From positions 37,136,052 through 37,200,051 of the forward strand of contig OX235274.1 of the NCBI GenBank assembly GCA_944472155.2: DNA of 64,000 nt, written 5' to 3'. Shown here piece after piece: positions 22,985-33,800 of this stretch; the stretch's first letter is position 1, and every line of letters begins with the position of its first letter. The stretch is from Trichobilharzia szidati. Its lineage: Eukaryota > Platyhelminthes > Trematoda > Strigeidida > Schistosomatidae. The position numbers were made by a program, and so were the translations under genes. The notes under the pieces were generated by a model that was not told where the DNA came from, ran no database searches, and worked only from the letters and a program-made list of their open reading frames with translations.

Positions 22985-23625
22985 CATATATTATCCGAAC
23001 AAAGTCATGACCAGTTGGGTGCAGCAGGTTGGGCGTGAGGACAAATACTTGCCACGGATAACATTGGCTAGTGGTCTTGCTGTGTCATGAATTGGCAGAA
23101 GTTGGAATTTATGGACTGGTCATCGGATCGGGTCCCCGTGGCTGAATGGTATACGAGCTCGCTGGCCTTGTAACCAAAAAGTCGTGGGTTTGAACCCTGG
23201 TGAGGTGGGTGCCTACTGTGAAGAGTCCCAAACTAGGACGAAACAGCTGTTCAGCTGTTCGAACCCAGGACCTTCTGGTTACAAGGCGAGTGACCTCGTA
23301 GAACATTAAGCCGCTGGGTTCAACCAGTCAAATGTGAGAATGGATGTCCCATAGAAGAAATTTGTTAGTGGTAGCGCTAAATGCATCAAGAGTTGGTAGA
23401 AGTTAGAATTCATGTAATGGCAATTGGAACGGATCCCAGTGGCTGAATGGTATACAAGCTTTCCTTGTAACCCGAAGGTCCTTGGTTTGAACCCTGGCCA
23501 TGTGTGTGTACTGCCAATGAGTCCCAAACTAGTTTGACGAAACAGCTGTCCAGTACTCCAGTGCTGGTTTTCAATGGTTCTCTAAATGATATCAATCCGT
23601 GATCGACTCATCAAAACAAATCTGA
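22985..23625. repeat. cluster of three Sm-alpha-like SINE segments
   Basis: A plus copy (22985-23258) has GTGGCTGAATGG, GGGTTTGAACCCTGG and AGTCCC..GGACGAAACAGCTG. A minus fragment (23258-23322) is joined directly at the hammerhead, and another plus copy (23320-23600) follows. The hammerhead's first core half is lost here (ACTGTGAAGAGTCCC). The plus-minus join makes a local palindrome around CAGCTGTTCAGCTG. Confidence 0.7.
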
Positions 23626-23639
23626 TTCTTACAAACCAA

Positions 23640-24265
23640 CTTTTGAAGATTAATTTATCATCATGTTCTATCTACACTTATATGAGCACAATAATTGAAG
23701 AAATATTGTTATTATCAACATTAATGCTGTTTTAAATCACATCCAATCAACACTATCGACATATCAGTAAGGCGGTGATAGTAAATATACATATTAATAT
23801 AACACTAGACTGACTTAATATCAGACAGATTAAGGGGAGTAACAGAGAATTTATGAATTTATAGGTTCTATAACATGCCAACGTTGCAATAGTGACTGAC
23901 TGAACCTGTTTCTCTTGCACTCAGAGGTCTAGTTGATTTAGGCGATTTGCAATAGCCTCTGTTGTCTGGAATGTTGAGTGTCCAGAGGCATTTGGTAATT
24001 TATTCGATACAGTAGCAGACAGATGATAGAGAAAGACTATTCAATACTAGCTACCTTTATGACCTGTTTGGATGAGGTGACCCAATATAGAACTGTTAAT
24101 GGTTTCAACAACAGCTTTCGCTAACCAAACTGGTATGTGTGTGGTGTTCCCGAGGAAGGGAAATAAGTCCCTCGAGCAACGACCATTATAACTGGCTTCA
24201 CAGGAGCAGTTGAATTGATAGATACAATTAAAGGTGGCTAGTCTAGGTACTTCACAAACCGTTAT
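23640..24265 (-). mobile_element. Penelope-like element, terminal repeat and endonuclease fragment
   Basis: 23640-24050 matches 52515-53270 (terminal repeat and 3' UTR-like sequence, the latter interrupted by a SINE). At 24135-24245 the minus strand reads LATFNCIYQFNCSCEASYNGR, a GIY-YIG tail. A hammerhead-like core remnant (ATGATGA) is present near 23655, but the second half is missing. Confidence 0.65.
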
Positions 24266-24409
24266 GATTCAATTTTTTTAAAAGAATCATCTCAAATGTT
24301 AAAATTAGGTTAACGGATAAAAAAGGGGAAATGTTGCGATTATTTCTAACAGACTTCAATTGTTATATTACATCTGAGATAATCTATTTAACGTTATGAT
24401 CACTTAGAA

Positions 24410-25450
24410 TTCAGAACCAAGTGAACGTGGGTCCTCGGGAAACTTTCGGAATCCTTCGAAGTGAGGACAGGAGTAAGACAAGGCTGCCTACTATCGCCAA
24501 TGATTTTCCTGACTGCAGTAGACTGGATAATGTGACAAAGAGCAGGCAATGAGGAAACAGGCATAAAATGGACTCACACAAAAAACTTGGAGGGTCTGGA
24601 ATTCGCCGATGAGATATGTCTGATTTCCCACAAACTGGAAGATATGCAAGTGAAAAGCAACAAGCCGACAGAAGAAGAATCCAGAGAAGATAGGACATCA
24701 GGTGAACATAAAGAAAACAGAGGTGATGAAGATTCCTGGGCTACACCACCAATAGCAACAACAACAACAGAAAACGATCAGCATAAATAGGAGGAACCTG
24801 AAAGAAACAACCCCTTTTACCTACCTGAGAAGCATCGTTTCAACTACAGGAGTTCGGAACTGACGAGGATATCAAAGCAAGAATCGGAAAAGCAAGACAA
24901 GCTTTCACTACTCACGTCAAGTCTGTGTGGAGGTCAACAACACTCAGCATGAAATGTAATATCCGGATTTTCAACTCCAATGTGAAGTCAGTGCTACCTA
25001 CTATACGGATGGTTCAGAGACTTGGTGCGTCATAAAGAGCATCTCAAACAAACTACAGACTTTCATTAACAGTTGTCTTCGCTCAATACTCAAGATCAGA
25101 TGGCCAGAAAAGATCAGTAACAGAGATCTCTGGGAGCGAACCAACACAGCAGGAACCGATTGTGAAACAAATAGGCAGGAAGAAATGGAGATGGATTAGC
25201 CATACTCTGAGGAAACCATCAAGTGACATCACTAGACCAGCCATTGCTCGAGTGGAACGCGACAGGGAAGCGGCGAGTTGGTCGTCATTGCAAGGGTGAC
25301 TTGGAGGAGGTCATGTGAAGAGGAGATGAAAACGTGTGGGCAGACATGGAGCCAGGTAAAGACTCTAGCAGAGAACAGAACGCAATGGAGACGTACGGCT
25401 GAAGCCCTATGTTCCTGTAGGAATTAAAGGAAATAATAATAATAATAATA
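24410..25450 (+). mobile_element. RTE/SR2-like LINE 3' half
   Basis: Broken frames read LEGLEFADEICLISHKLEDMQVKSNK (24587 on; the FADD box reads FADE), KIPG, FTYLRSIVSTTG, SMKCNIRIFNSNVKSV, DGSETW, LQTFINSCLRSILKIRWPEKISNRDLWERTN and [10 protein letters not shown]. The end is a run of AAT triplets at 25428-25452. Closely related to 37140-38160. Dead from multiple frameshifts. Confidence 0.82.
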
Positions 25451-25454
25451 ATGA

Positions 25455-26140
25455 ACGTGATACCCATTTAAGTATGGAGCACTTTTAGACTACTTGTGAG
25501 TAGCATAATTTTGTTGGCTGAACGTATTTATTTTGTGAGTAAGTAAATGGTTTCGAATAACCAGCAAGAATATATCACCGCCTAAAATAAATTCAGTGAA
25601 ATGTATGTACATAACAGTAATGCTGATTGATCTTCCTCATTTCTACTGACACAACCGTACCTCGAGAAAAGAAGAAATACACGACAACAATTCTCTCTCT
25701 CAGTGTGTTAAAGCAATTTTCGCACACTAAATCAAAAAAGGTACGCTCACAGACGATATTTTGTTGCTTGTTATTTTATTACAGGTTAAAAAAAGAGATA
25801 GAATGTGTGTAGGTAGGCACATAGAATTGGATCAATTGGATCTGACTAGTTAACAATCATTGCCTGCCTGAGAAAATCAGACTAACTGATCAACAACAAC
25901 AGCAATAACATCAAGAAGAAGGAAATTAGAGGGAGATAAAATGATGCGTACAAAGAGGGGAAAGAGGATAAAGGAAAAAGAAAATATTTTTCCTCTTAAC
26001 AAAAGAAAGGTTTGCAAAAAACAAAACAAGCAACGACAGATAAATAAATGTACAGGAAATAAATAGATGGCTTAGTTTAATTGGGATACATTAATGCAGT
26101 CGAGGAAGATGGGAGTTTTTAGAATAAAGTCTTTCTTTTA
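25455..26140. other. no recognisable feature
   Basis: Purine-rich and AT-rich intergenic sequence. The short plus frame at 25627 is not protein-like. Confidence 0.4.
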
Positions 26141-26144
26141 AATT

Positions 26145-26455
26145 TGATTGGACACTAGTAACTAACTAGTGTGATTTGTCTAGTACTTTGTTGGCTACAA
26201 ACTGAATTCTATCAGTCAGGTTTGCAATGTGGCCAGCATTCTAGGTAGCTCGCCATCACGGTGCACACTGATTTGATGATATTAGATGGTTTGGAGGCAA
26301 TCGGCAGCAATCAGCACTGGGTGAAGCGGGTTCGAATCTGAGGAGGGATATGAGTTCCTTCAATGTTGCAGATACGCCTTCCTGACTGGTGAGTGACAAC
26401 TAGCAAGTAACCTAGGTTCAAGGCTTCCTGCCGATTGCCTCCAACCATCTAACAT
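26145..26455 (-). repeat. SINE family B remnant with ACTAGT palindrome
   Basis: Contains GACACTAGTAACTAACTAGTGT (26152-26173), GCAATGTGGCCAGCAT, GGTTTGGAGGCAATCGGCAG and GGGTTCGAATCTGAGGAGGG. Segments are joined in both orientations, so it is a rearranged copy. Confidence 0.6.
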
Positions 26456-26459
26456 CATG

Positions 26460-27135
26460 TTTCTGAGGACTTTGAATAAATTCTCATCGAATATGGTGAA
26501 GGTTTTGGGAAAAACTTCCGAATTTTTCCCTTATCACAATAGTTTCATGAAGTTTGGAGTATATGTGAATAATGGAATTATCCCGTGTTACCTGAATTGC
26601 TTTGAATTCTTGCTTCTACTTTCTATGGTTATGGATAGAGGTTGATAAAGTTGTACAATAGTCGAAAAGACGACGGCTAGTATTATCTCTCTCCAGACAA
26701 CTCTATTATTCCCTACAGAATATGTAGTCAAGATCATAAAGACCTTTCGGCTGTAATCAACAAAATCAAGATCTCATAAGTTCATTGGCGCTCGTATTTT
26801 AGTCTCATTGGCAATGCATTTAACGGTATTTCCGAATAGCATCATATTAATGGTTGTCATTTTGTAGAGCTCTTAATTCTACTTTCCACTCTGAACTCAC
26901 CTCTTGGGATTTATTATGCAGTGCATACGTACTGACCAATTCATTCTGTGAAGGCTGATCACTGTTCCGACTGATTCAATTACCGAAAGCCACAGAACTA
27001 AATGATTCAGGTTTGTGCATGAACGAAAACTTCATCACATAAAATCATCTAGTAGTCTAGTTCACAATTTGGAAATTGTGAATTCGATTTATGGTGTCAA
27101 CCGTTTGTCCAAGTAGCTAACCAGAAATCAGAAGT
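26460..27135. other. no recognisable feature
   Basis: AT-rich. The frame 26457-26645 is hydrophobic and not recognised. Confidence 0.35.
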
Positions 27136-27139
27136 GAAA

Positions 27140-28210
27140 CAAAGGAAGAAGACACATTGGCGCAGAATAATCTGGATCCATTTTATTTCGTTGGTTCTCA
27201 TCAGCCGCGTACAACCTGAATTCTTTAATAGAATGAAAGTGTTCAATTTTAACAAACTTTTTTCCATTAGCAAGCATATTGTCAGAGCGTCATAGTAAAA
27301 TAAGGCGTTGCGATTTATAGGGTGTCTAAAGTGTTACGACATACATATATATATATGTGTCTTGTTAGAGAGAAGTTTCTTGAAAAAAGTAAATTAACAG
27401 TTGTGTTGTTGGGGTGGTAACAAAAGAAAATTAGTAATAGTTACGCAATTAAATAAGAGAAGATCAAAATTTTAAAATTTCGGTGCACATGAGGTCAGAT
27501 AAGAAGGTGATGATGTAATACAGTGAACATAACTCAGAAGATCAAGAAAAATTATCTCTTAACAGAGTCAAGCGAAAAATAAAGGGGGAGGGAGTGAAAA
27601 GATAAGTTAACAAAATTAGAAAACAAAGAGTTACTAAGAAGTGAATCACCAGGCTATTTGAAGTCCAACAACGGATTCTTTTTGAACACATAAGTCAGGC
27701 TTCAATCGTTTTATTACTACAGCTTCAGTAAACCTGAGAAGACTTGAGGTACTTTGTGTGTTAATTATTTTGAATGATTCCAGCACATCTACTCGGTGTC
27801 CTGTGTCAATGGGGTGTTTGGCGATTGAAGAGCTTAAACATTCGGTCCCTTTAACCGGAGGCTCCTTGGTACATGTTCGCAGAATCTGACTTACGCCCTC
27901 CTCTCTGTTCTTGCAATGTAACTGCTCCCGCAGATACATCTGAGTTCTGCTCACTGTATTACATCATCACCTTCTTATCTGACCTCATGTGCACCGAAAT
28001 TTTAAAATTTTGATCTTCTCTTATATAATTACGTAACTATTACTAATTTTCTTTGGTTACCACCCCAGCAACACAAGTGTTAATTAATTTTTTTTATTTT
28101 TATTTTATTAAAGAATTCAGGTTGTAGGCAGCTGATGAGAACCAACGAAATAAAATGGATCCGGATTATTTTGCGCCAGTGTTTCTTCTTTCTTTGTTCA
28201 AATTTATAAA
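27140..28210 (-). mobile_element. palindromic Penelope-like element remnant
   Basis: The centre (27954-27646, minus) encodes a PLE C-terminus: MYLREQLHCKNREEG, SSIAKHPIDTGHRVDVLESFKIIN, RFTEAVVIKRLKPDLCVQKES, with a GIY-YIG-type histidine segment and C-terminal helix. Inverted repeats flank it. The stretch 27394-27525 reappears reversed at 27952-28083, and 27160-27235 reappears reversed at 28108-28190 (GATGAGAACCAACGAAATAA and GGATCC). Inverted terminal repeats around a 5'-truncated unit are typical of PLEs. The left arm is longer because of a segment near 27240-27390 absent on the right. Confidence 0.8.
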
Positions 28211-28214
28211 AGGG

Positions 28215-28725
28215 AATCATTGTAAGAAATGAGATGGTTTGAATTGATACAACTTTCTGATCTGAGTCAGATTAGCTACACTGGCAATGATCAGGGCTCC
28301 AAAAGTGAGTGAAATGACCATCCGGTGTTTAGATCACTTTGGTCTGGCTGGCTGGCTAACAAGCACTTATGTCTGATATGAGTAATATGCAACTACTCAT
28401 CCCGGTCAATCAGTAGTATGTAGTTTATGGATTTAAGAACCTTTGTATGAATGAAATCCCTTTATCATTAGTAAAGTATACACTTTACAGGTAATCTAAG
28501 AAGCTTTTTGCTGTTAATAGCGATTATAGAGAAAAATGACCACTAATTAGTTGGCGGAAAATATCATCTAAAATAATAAATTTCAATCATTAGAAGTCTT
28601 CTTGATTCTAAACATGAAATATTCTATATTAATGTTATAAAATCAACTTCAGATGTGGTGTACTTATCACTTTGAATTGCTTAATATTAAATATAACTTT
28701 CGTCAGAAAAAGTATGCCTAAATAA
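28215..28725. other. intergenic, contains one copy of an ACTACTGATT hairpin repeat
   Basis: 28300-28425 shares GTGTTTAGATCACTTTGGTCTGG and CAACTACTCAT..AATCAGTAGTA with 58395-58490, and partly with 44205-44285. Nothing else recognised. Confidence 0.4.
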
Positions 28726-28734
28726 GAATATACA

Positions 28735-29030
28735 ACTTTCATCATGAGCTGACATTGGTTAGAGGACCATTGGAAAACCTGGGAGTACTGGATAGTAGTG
28801 TCGTCCCAGTTTGAGACTCTTCATCAGTACGCACCCGCCGAGGTTCAAACTTACGACCTTCTGGTTACAAGGCGGGCTCTTAGACCATTAAGCCACTGAG
28901 ACCAGTCTGAAGAGTCCTAAACTAGGACGAAACGGCTGCCCAGTACTCCCTGTTGGTTTTCCAATGGTTCTCTAAACAATGTCAGCTCATAATGAAACCC
29001 TGTAACCAATCAAACCCCTATAAAGCAACA
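28735..29030. repeat. two Sm-alpha-like SINEs head to head
   Basis: A minus copy (28905-28735) carries GACTCTTCATCAGTACGC, the reversed hammerhead half. A plus copy (28905-29030) carries GAAGAGTCCTAAACTAGGAC then GAAAC. They meet near CTGAGACCAGTCTGAAGAG. Confidence 0.7.
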
Positions 29031-29034
29031 CTTG

Positions 29035-29250
29035 AATATACAACTTTGTTGGTATTAGATGGTTGGAGGCAATCGGCGGGAAGTCTTGGACCTAGGTTTC
29101 TTACTAGTTGGCACTCACTAGTCAGGAAGGCGTATCTGCAACTTGGAAGGAACACATTGCAAACTTGACTGATACAATTCAGTCTGCACCAAACAAAGGA
29201 CCAGACACATTACACTAGTTACTAACTAGTGTCCAATAAAAAATATACAA
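29035..29250. repeat. SINE family B hybrid remnant
   Basis: GATGGTTGGAGGCAATCGG and TTGGCACTCACTAGTCAGG (minus sense) jump directly to ACATTGCAAACTTGACTGATAC (plus sense) and the ACTAGTTACTAACTAGT palindrome at 29214-29231. Internally rearranged. Confidence 0.6.
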
Positions 29251-29259
29251 CTTTTCCAC

Positions 29260-29630
29260 TAGCTTAATTGTCTGGAAGGTAAACGCGAAGCTGATATTTA
29301 TTATGATCGGGTACATAACATGATTGTATCTGACAATGGATCTGGTACTGATAAGCAGTGGAGTTCAGGAGGCATATACCAATTTATTTAAGACTCATCA
29401 GCTGAATTTCCTGGTGACTGTTGTCAACAGAGAGACCGATTAACATAAGCCAGGAATCGAACAGAGTGAAAGACTTATGTATCCACTGGCTCTCTGAGAA
29501 AGAGGGCTCTCGAGTGGTTTCGCCCCTGGATGATACTGCATGATGTTCTAGTCTCACAAGATGCAGGGATAGGTGTTCTTGGTTCTCCTGAAAATCACTT
29601 CATAAATGCCTAGTGAATGGGTTTAGGGCT
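29260..29630. other. no recognisable feature
   Basis: No coding or repeat pattern identified. Confidence 0.3.
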
Positions 29631-29637
29631 AGGGTGT

Positions 29638-29875
29638 AAACAGGGTGTCAGTGGTAGAATACCCACCAATCACAGCTCACCTGGTCCGGGATTCAGTCCC
29701 CGGCTGACGGACTTCTTCACCTAGCCGCTTAGCTGATTATCAGCGTGACAAAGAGGGAAGGTTGGGCTTGAGGCTAGTAACTACACCTTGTAGAAATAAA
29801 ACCACAGCTACTGAAACTTCAAAGCTGAAGCTTCAGGCCCTATGTTCCACTCGAAGCGCAAAGGATTAAAATCAA
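29638..29875 (+). repeat. tRNA-derived SINE family D
   Basis: GTGTCAGTGGTAGAAT (box A-like) and CCGGGATTCAGTCCCCGG (box B-like), then AAAGAGGGAAGGTTGGGC, and the CTTCAAAGCTGAAGCTTCAGGCCC end. Same plan as 45352-45500. Confidence 0.6.
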
Positions 29876-29954
29876 ATCCACTGACAATGAAGATTCTGTT
29901 CAACACATATATAGACAAATAGGCAGATACACTATTTTCATTTAAACATTTATT

Positions 29955-30520
29955 TTTAATAGTTGGTTTGTAAGGATCAGATTTGTTTTGACGAGTCGAT
30001 CACGGATTGATATCACTAAGAGAACCATTGAAAACCAGCACTGGAGTACTGGACAGCTGTTTCGTCAAAGTAGTTTGGGACTCATTAGCAGTACACACAC
30101 ATGGCTAGGGTTCCAACCCAGGACCTTCCGGTTACAAGGAAAGCTCGTATACCATTCAGCCACTGGGACCCCGTTCCAGCGCTACCACTTACCGATGTCA
30201 TCAGTGGGATATCTACCCTCACACTCGACTGGATGAACCTCACTGGTCACGACTTCTAACTAGAACTCCAGGAAACTCCGTCCTGTAGCAAGTCACTAGC
30301 GAGCATCAGATTAATTTTCAAGAGTTGGTTTGTAAGGATTAGATTTGTTTTGACGAGTTGATCACGGATTGATATCAGTTAGAGAACCATTGAACCCTGG
30401 CAGTGGGTGGGTGCGTACTGCCAATAATTCCCAAACTAGCTGGATGAAACAGCTGTCCATTGCTCCAGTCCTGCTTTTCAATCCGTGATCAACTCGTCAA
30501 CATAACCATTTATTCTTTAT
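29955..30520. repeat. Sm-alpha-like SINE segments just before CFAP43 exon
   Basis: A minus copy (29960-30290) contains AGCTGTTTCGTC, the reversed box B near 30108-30122 and CCATTCAGCCACTGGGAC. A second copy with both orientations (30305-30515) follows. It ends about 35 bases before the acceptor of the first recognised CFAP43 exon. Confidence 0.65.
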
Positions 30521-30552
30521 CTGATATCTCTTCCCATTTATTTTACTTACAG

Positions 30553-30806
30553 ATGGATCCAGGGATTGAGGAAGTATAATTTTGGATTTATAAATAATCA
30601 TACCTTATGCATAAAATGTGGTCCAGCAATTAAATTTCAAGATATTTTAACCAATGAAACTCAAATTATTGAGTTATCTACAAAACATCAAACTGATTTA
30701 TCTATTCACCCTTTGGGATCTTATTATGCTATAACAGAAATAAACAATGTCAACCCAAGGATTTATATCTATAATTATCCACATAATGAGGCAAAGATTT
30801 TAAACG
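30553..30806 (+). CDS. CFAP43: CFAP43 exon (first recognised)
   Basis: Acceptor TTACTTACAG, donor GGTAAGT. Its first base completes a codon begun upstream, so the start codon lies in an unseen exon. Codes for WIQGLRKYNFGFINNHTLC, then YNYPHNEAKILN. The ATG at 30553 is in another frame with an early stop and is not the start. Confidence 0.8.
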
Positions 30807-33800
30807 GTAAGTTATTGACTCATTTTAATAACCAAAAAGGTTTAAATTAAAAATAGGAGCTGGAAACCTGGAAATTCAACAGTCAATTTTCTCATATTCT
30901 ACATATTATGCTGCAGTTTCTGGTGTACCTGATTTTATTTTATCAGTATGGTAAGTTATTTATAATAATAACAATAATAATAATAATGATATATTCGGTA
31001 AGTGATTGTGAGTGACTTGGTATCAGCCATTTTTATTATACAAATCTTTAATGCACTGTTTCCCAGGGATACAATACTTGTTGCCTGAAAAGAAGTAAAG
31101 GTGGTATCTGTTGTATCAAAATCATCTTCTGGATCAGGTCGAAAGTTTATGCCAATCACCATCATGTCTCCATTTTTTTGAAAACTATGCAGGAAACTTC
31201 TTTTGCATGTACTTAAACAGCAATTAAAAAATAATTACGCTTGCTTTTCCAAAGCGGGGATATGAATTATGCTAATCTTAAAAAGCAGTAGCTTATTCTA
31301 CTTAGAGATAATTTGCATGTCCATGTACTTAGTAGTGAATCACAGCTTGTGAATAGACACTTGTGATACTACTTGTTTGCCTAGAGTCGTCTGACATTAT
31401 TATTATTATTCTTTCCTTTAATTCCTAGAGGAACATAGGGCTTCAGCCGTGCGTCTCCATTGCGTTCGGTTCTCTGCTAGAGTTTTCACCTGGCTCCAAG
31501 TCTTCCCACATGCTTTCATCTCCTCTTCACATCACCTCCTCCAAGTCACCCTTGCACTGACGACCAACTCGCCGCTTCTCTTTCGGTTTCCACTCGAGCA
31601 ATGGTCTGTCTAGTGATGTCACTTGATGGTTTCCTCAGAGTATGACCAGCCAATCTATCTCCATTTCTTCCTGCCTATTTGTTTCACAATCGGTTCCTGC
31701 TGTGTTGGTTCGCTCCCAGAGATCTCTGTTACTGATCTTTTCTGACCGGCAATCTGATCTTGAGTATTGAGCGAAGACAGCTGTTAATGAAGGTCTGTAG
31801 TTTGTTTGAGATGCTCTTTATGAGCATCTGACAGACGGAGCATTATTCCAACTCACAAGTCACCTGATGACTCATTATTGATTTATTTCATTTATAGTGA
31901 AAATTAGTAATGAAATACAAAAGCCATAAGTATTATCCTGATTTCAGAAATGAAATGCCAATGGAAGAGACTTTCTTTTGGTAATGTATACCTACGGGAT
32001 TGTTTTATCTCTGTAGGCGAAACTAATTAAAGACAAGAGTTTTTGTAAGGAAATTTGAGTCACCTTTCTTGTTAAACACCCTGCAAATTTTGGTAATTAT
32101 TATTATTATTGTTCCCTTGGGTTCCTAGTGGAACATAGGGCTTCAACTGTACGTCTCCACTTGCTTCTGTCTTCTGCTGTACTTTTCATTTGCATCCATG
32201 TTAGTCCATACTGTTTCAAATCTTCTTCACACGATCTCCTCCATGTCACCCTTGGACGTCCCACTCCCTGCTTCCCTTTCGGGTTCCACTCGAGCTATGG
32301 CCTGACGCGCGATGTCACCCACCGGCCTCCTCAGCGAGTTTCCAATCCATCTCCACTTTCTCCTGCATATTTGTTGGGCGATTGGTTCTTGTTTTGTTTG
32401 TTCCCATAGTATCTTGTTTGTGATTCTTTCCGGCCATCTGATCTTCAGTATAGAACGAAGACAGCTGTTGATAAAGGTCTGCAACAGGCTGTTGGAAATA
32501 TTCTTTGTGACACACTGGCCAACTTTCTGATCCATCCGTATAGAAGAACTGACTGACTTGACGTTTGTATTGAAAATCCGAATTTGGTTGTTGATGCTGA
32601 GTGACGAAGATTTCCAGATTGGTTTCAGGTTGATGAATGTGTTTCTCGCCTTCCCGATTCTCGATTTGACATCCTCGTCCGTTCCTCCTGTAGTTGAGAC
32701 AATGCTCCGTAGATAAGTGAATGAAGTAACCTCTTTCAAATCCCTTCGGTTGATGGTGATTGGCGGTGGATGTTGCTGTTGTTGTTGTTGTTCGCTGGTT
32801 ATTTTCATAACCTCCGTCTTGTCTATGTTCACCTGGAGTCCTATCTTTGCTGCTTTTTCGACCAGTTTGTCGGTTTTCGCTTGTAAGTCCTCGATTTTGT
32901 GTGACATCAAATATAAATCATCCGCGAAATCAAGGTCTTCACGTCGGTGGCACAGTGGTTAGGACTCTCGCCAACCATGCACATGGTCCGGGGTTCGATC
33001 CCCTGCCGGCGCACACCCGATATCTATGGTCGGCCTGCAAAATTTAGTCTACCGATATCCATGCTGAAAATTCCATACTTGTACTGAAAATACGGTGTGG
33101 CATCAAGCTGTAATCAAAAATATTTTAAAAATATTAAAATATAAATCATCCGCGAAATCAAGGTCTTCACGTCGGTCCAGGATATCCCTGTCTTCTCGTT
33201 TCCCACTGTCTGACGCATAATCCAGAAATTTCGGTAATTAGTTTCACTTTTATTTTTCCTGTAATCTTAAGAGTTGCAAAATATTTTAGCAAGTGAAGCT
33301 GGCATAGGGTCGAATATCAGAAGGGAGATAAGTTCCTTCAAGATTACAGAAATGCCCTGCTAACTGGTGAGTGCCAATAAGCACTAAACTTAGATCCACG
33401 TCCTCCTTCTGATTTCCTCCAACAATCTGATAACAACAATTCAGAGTTGCAAAGTAGAAGTCTAAGTGAAAAGTTAGACTATATATATATATCCCTATGA
33501 CACGTACGTATGTGATCAGACTGCGCAAAATGTGTTGCGCAAATACATTACACAATTTGGAAAAGTTACGTCTTCCTATTGCTTTGTCGGAATAGTATCG
33601 TACGTATTTTAATAGCTATTTGAACCGTAGTCTAGCTTTTCACTTAGACTTCTACTTTGCAACTCTGAATTGTTGTTATCAGATTGTTGGAGGAAATCAG
33701 AAGGAGGACGTGGATCTAAGTTTAGTGCTTATTGGCACTCACCAGTTAGCAGGGCATTTCTGTAATCTTGAAGGAACTTATCTCCCTTCTGATATTCGAC

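Noticed and set aside
27175..27215. Strong hammerhead call in the palindromic PLE arms (CTGATGA..GAAA)
   Set aside because: Stem II has at most one pair and stem I does not pair convincingly, so it was kept only as a weak observation.
30553..30555. ATG as CFAP43 start codon
   Set aside because: In this frame a stop follows after eight codons; the conserved WIQG frame is different.
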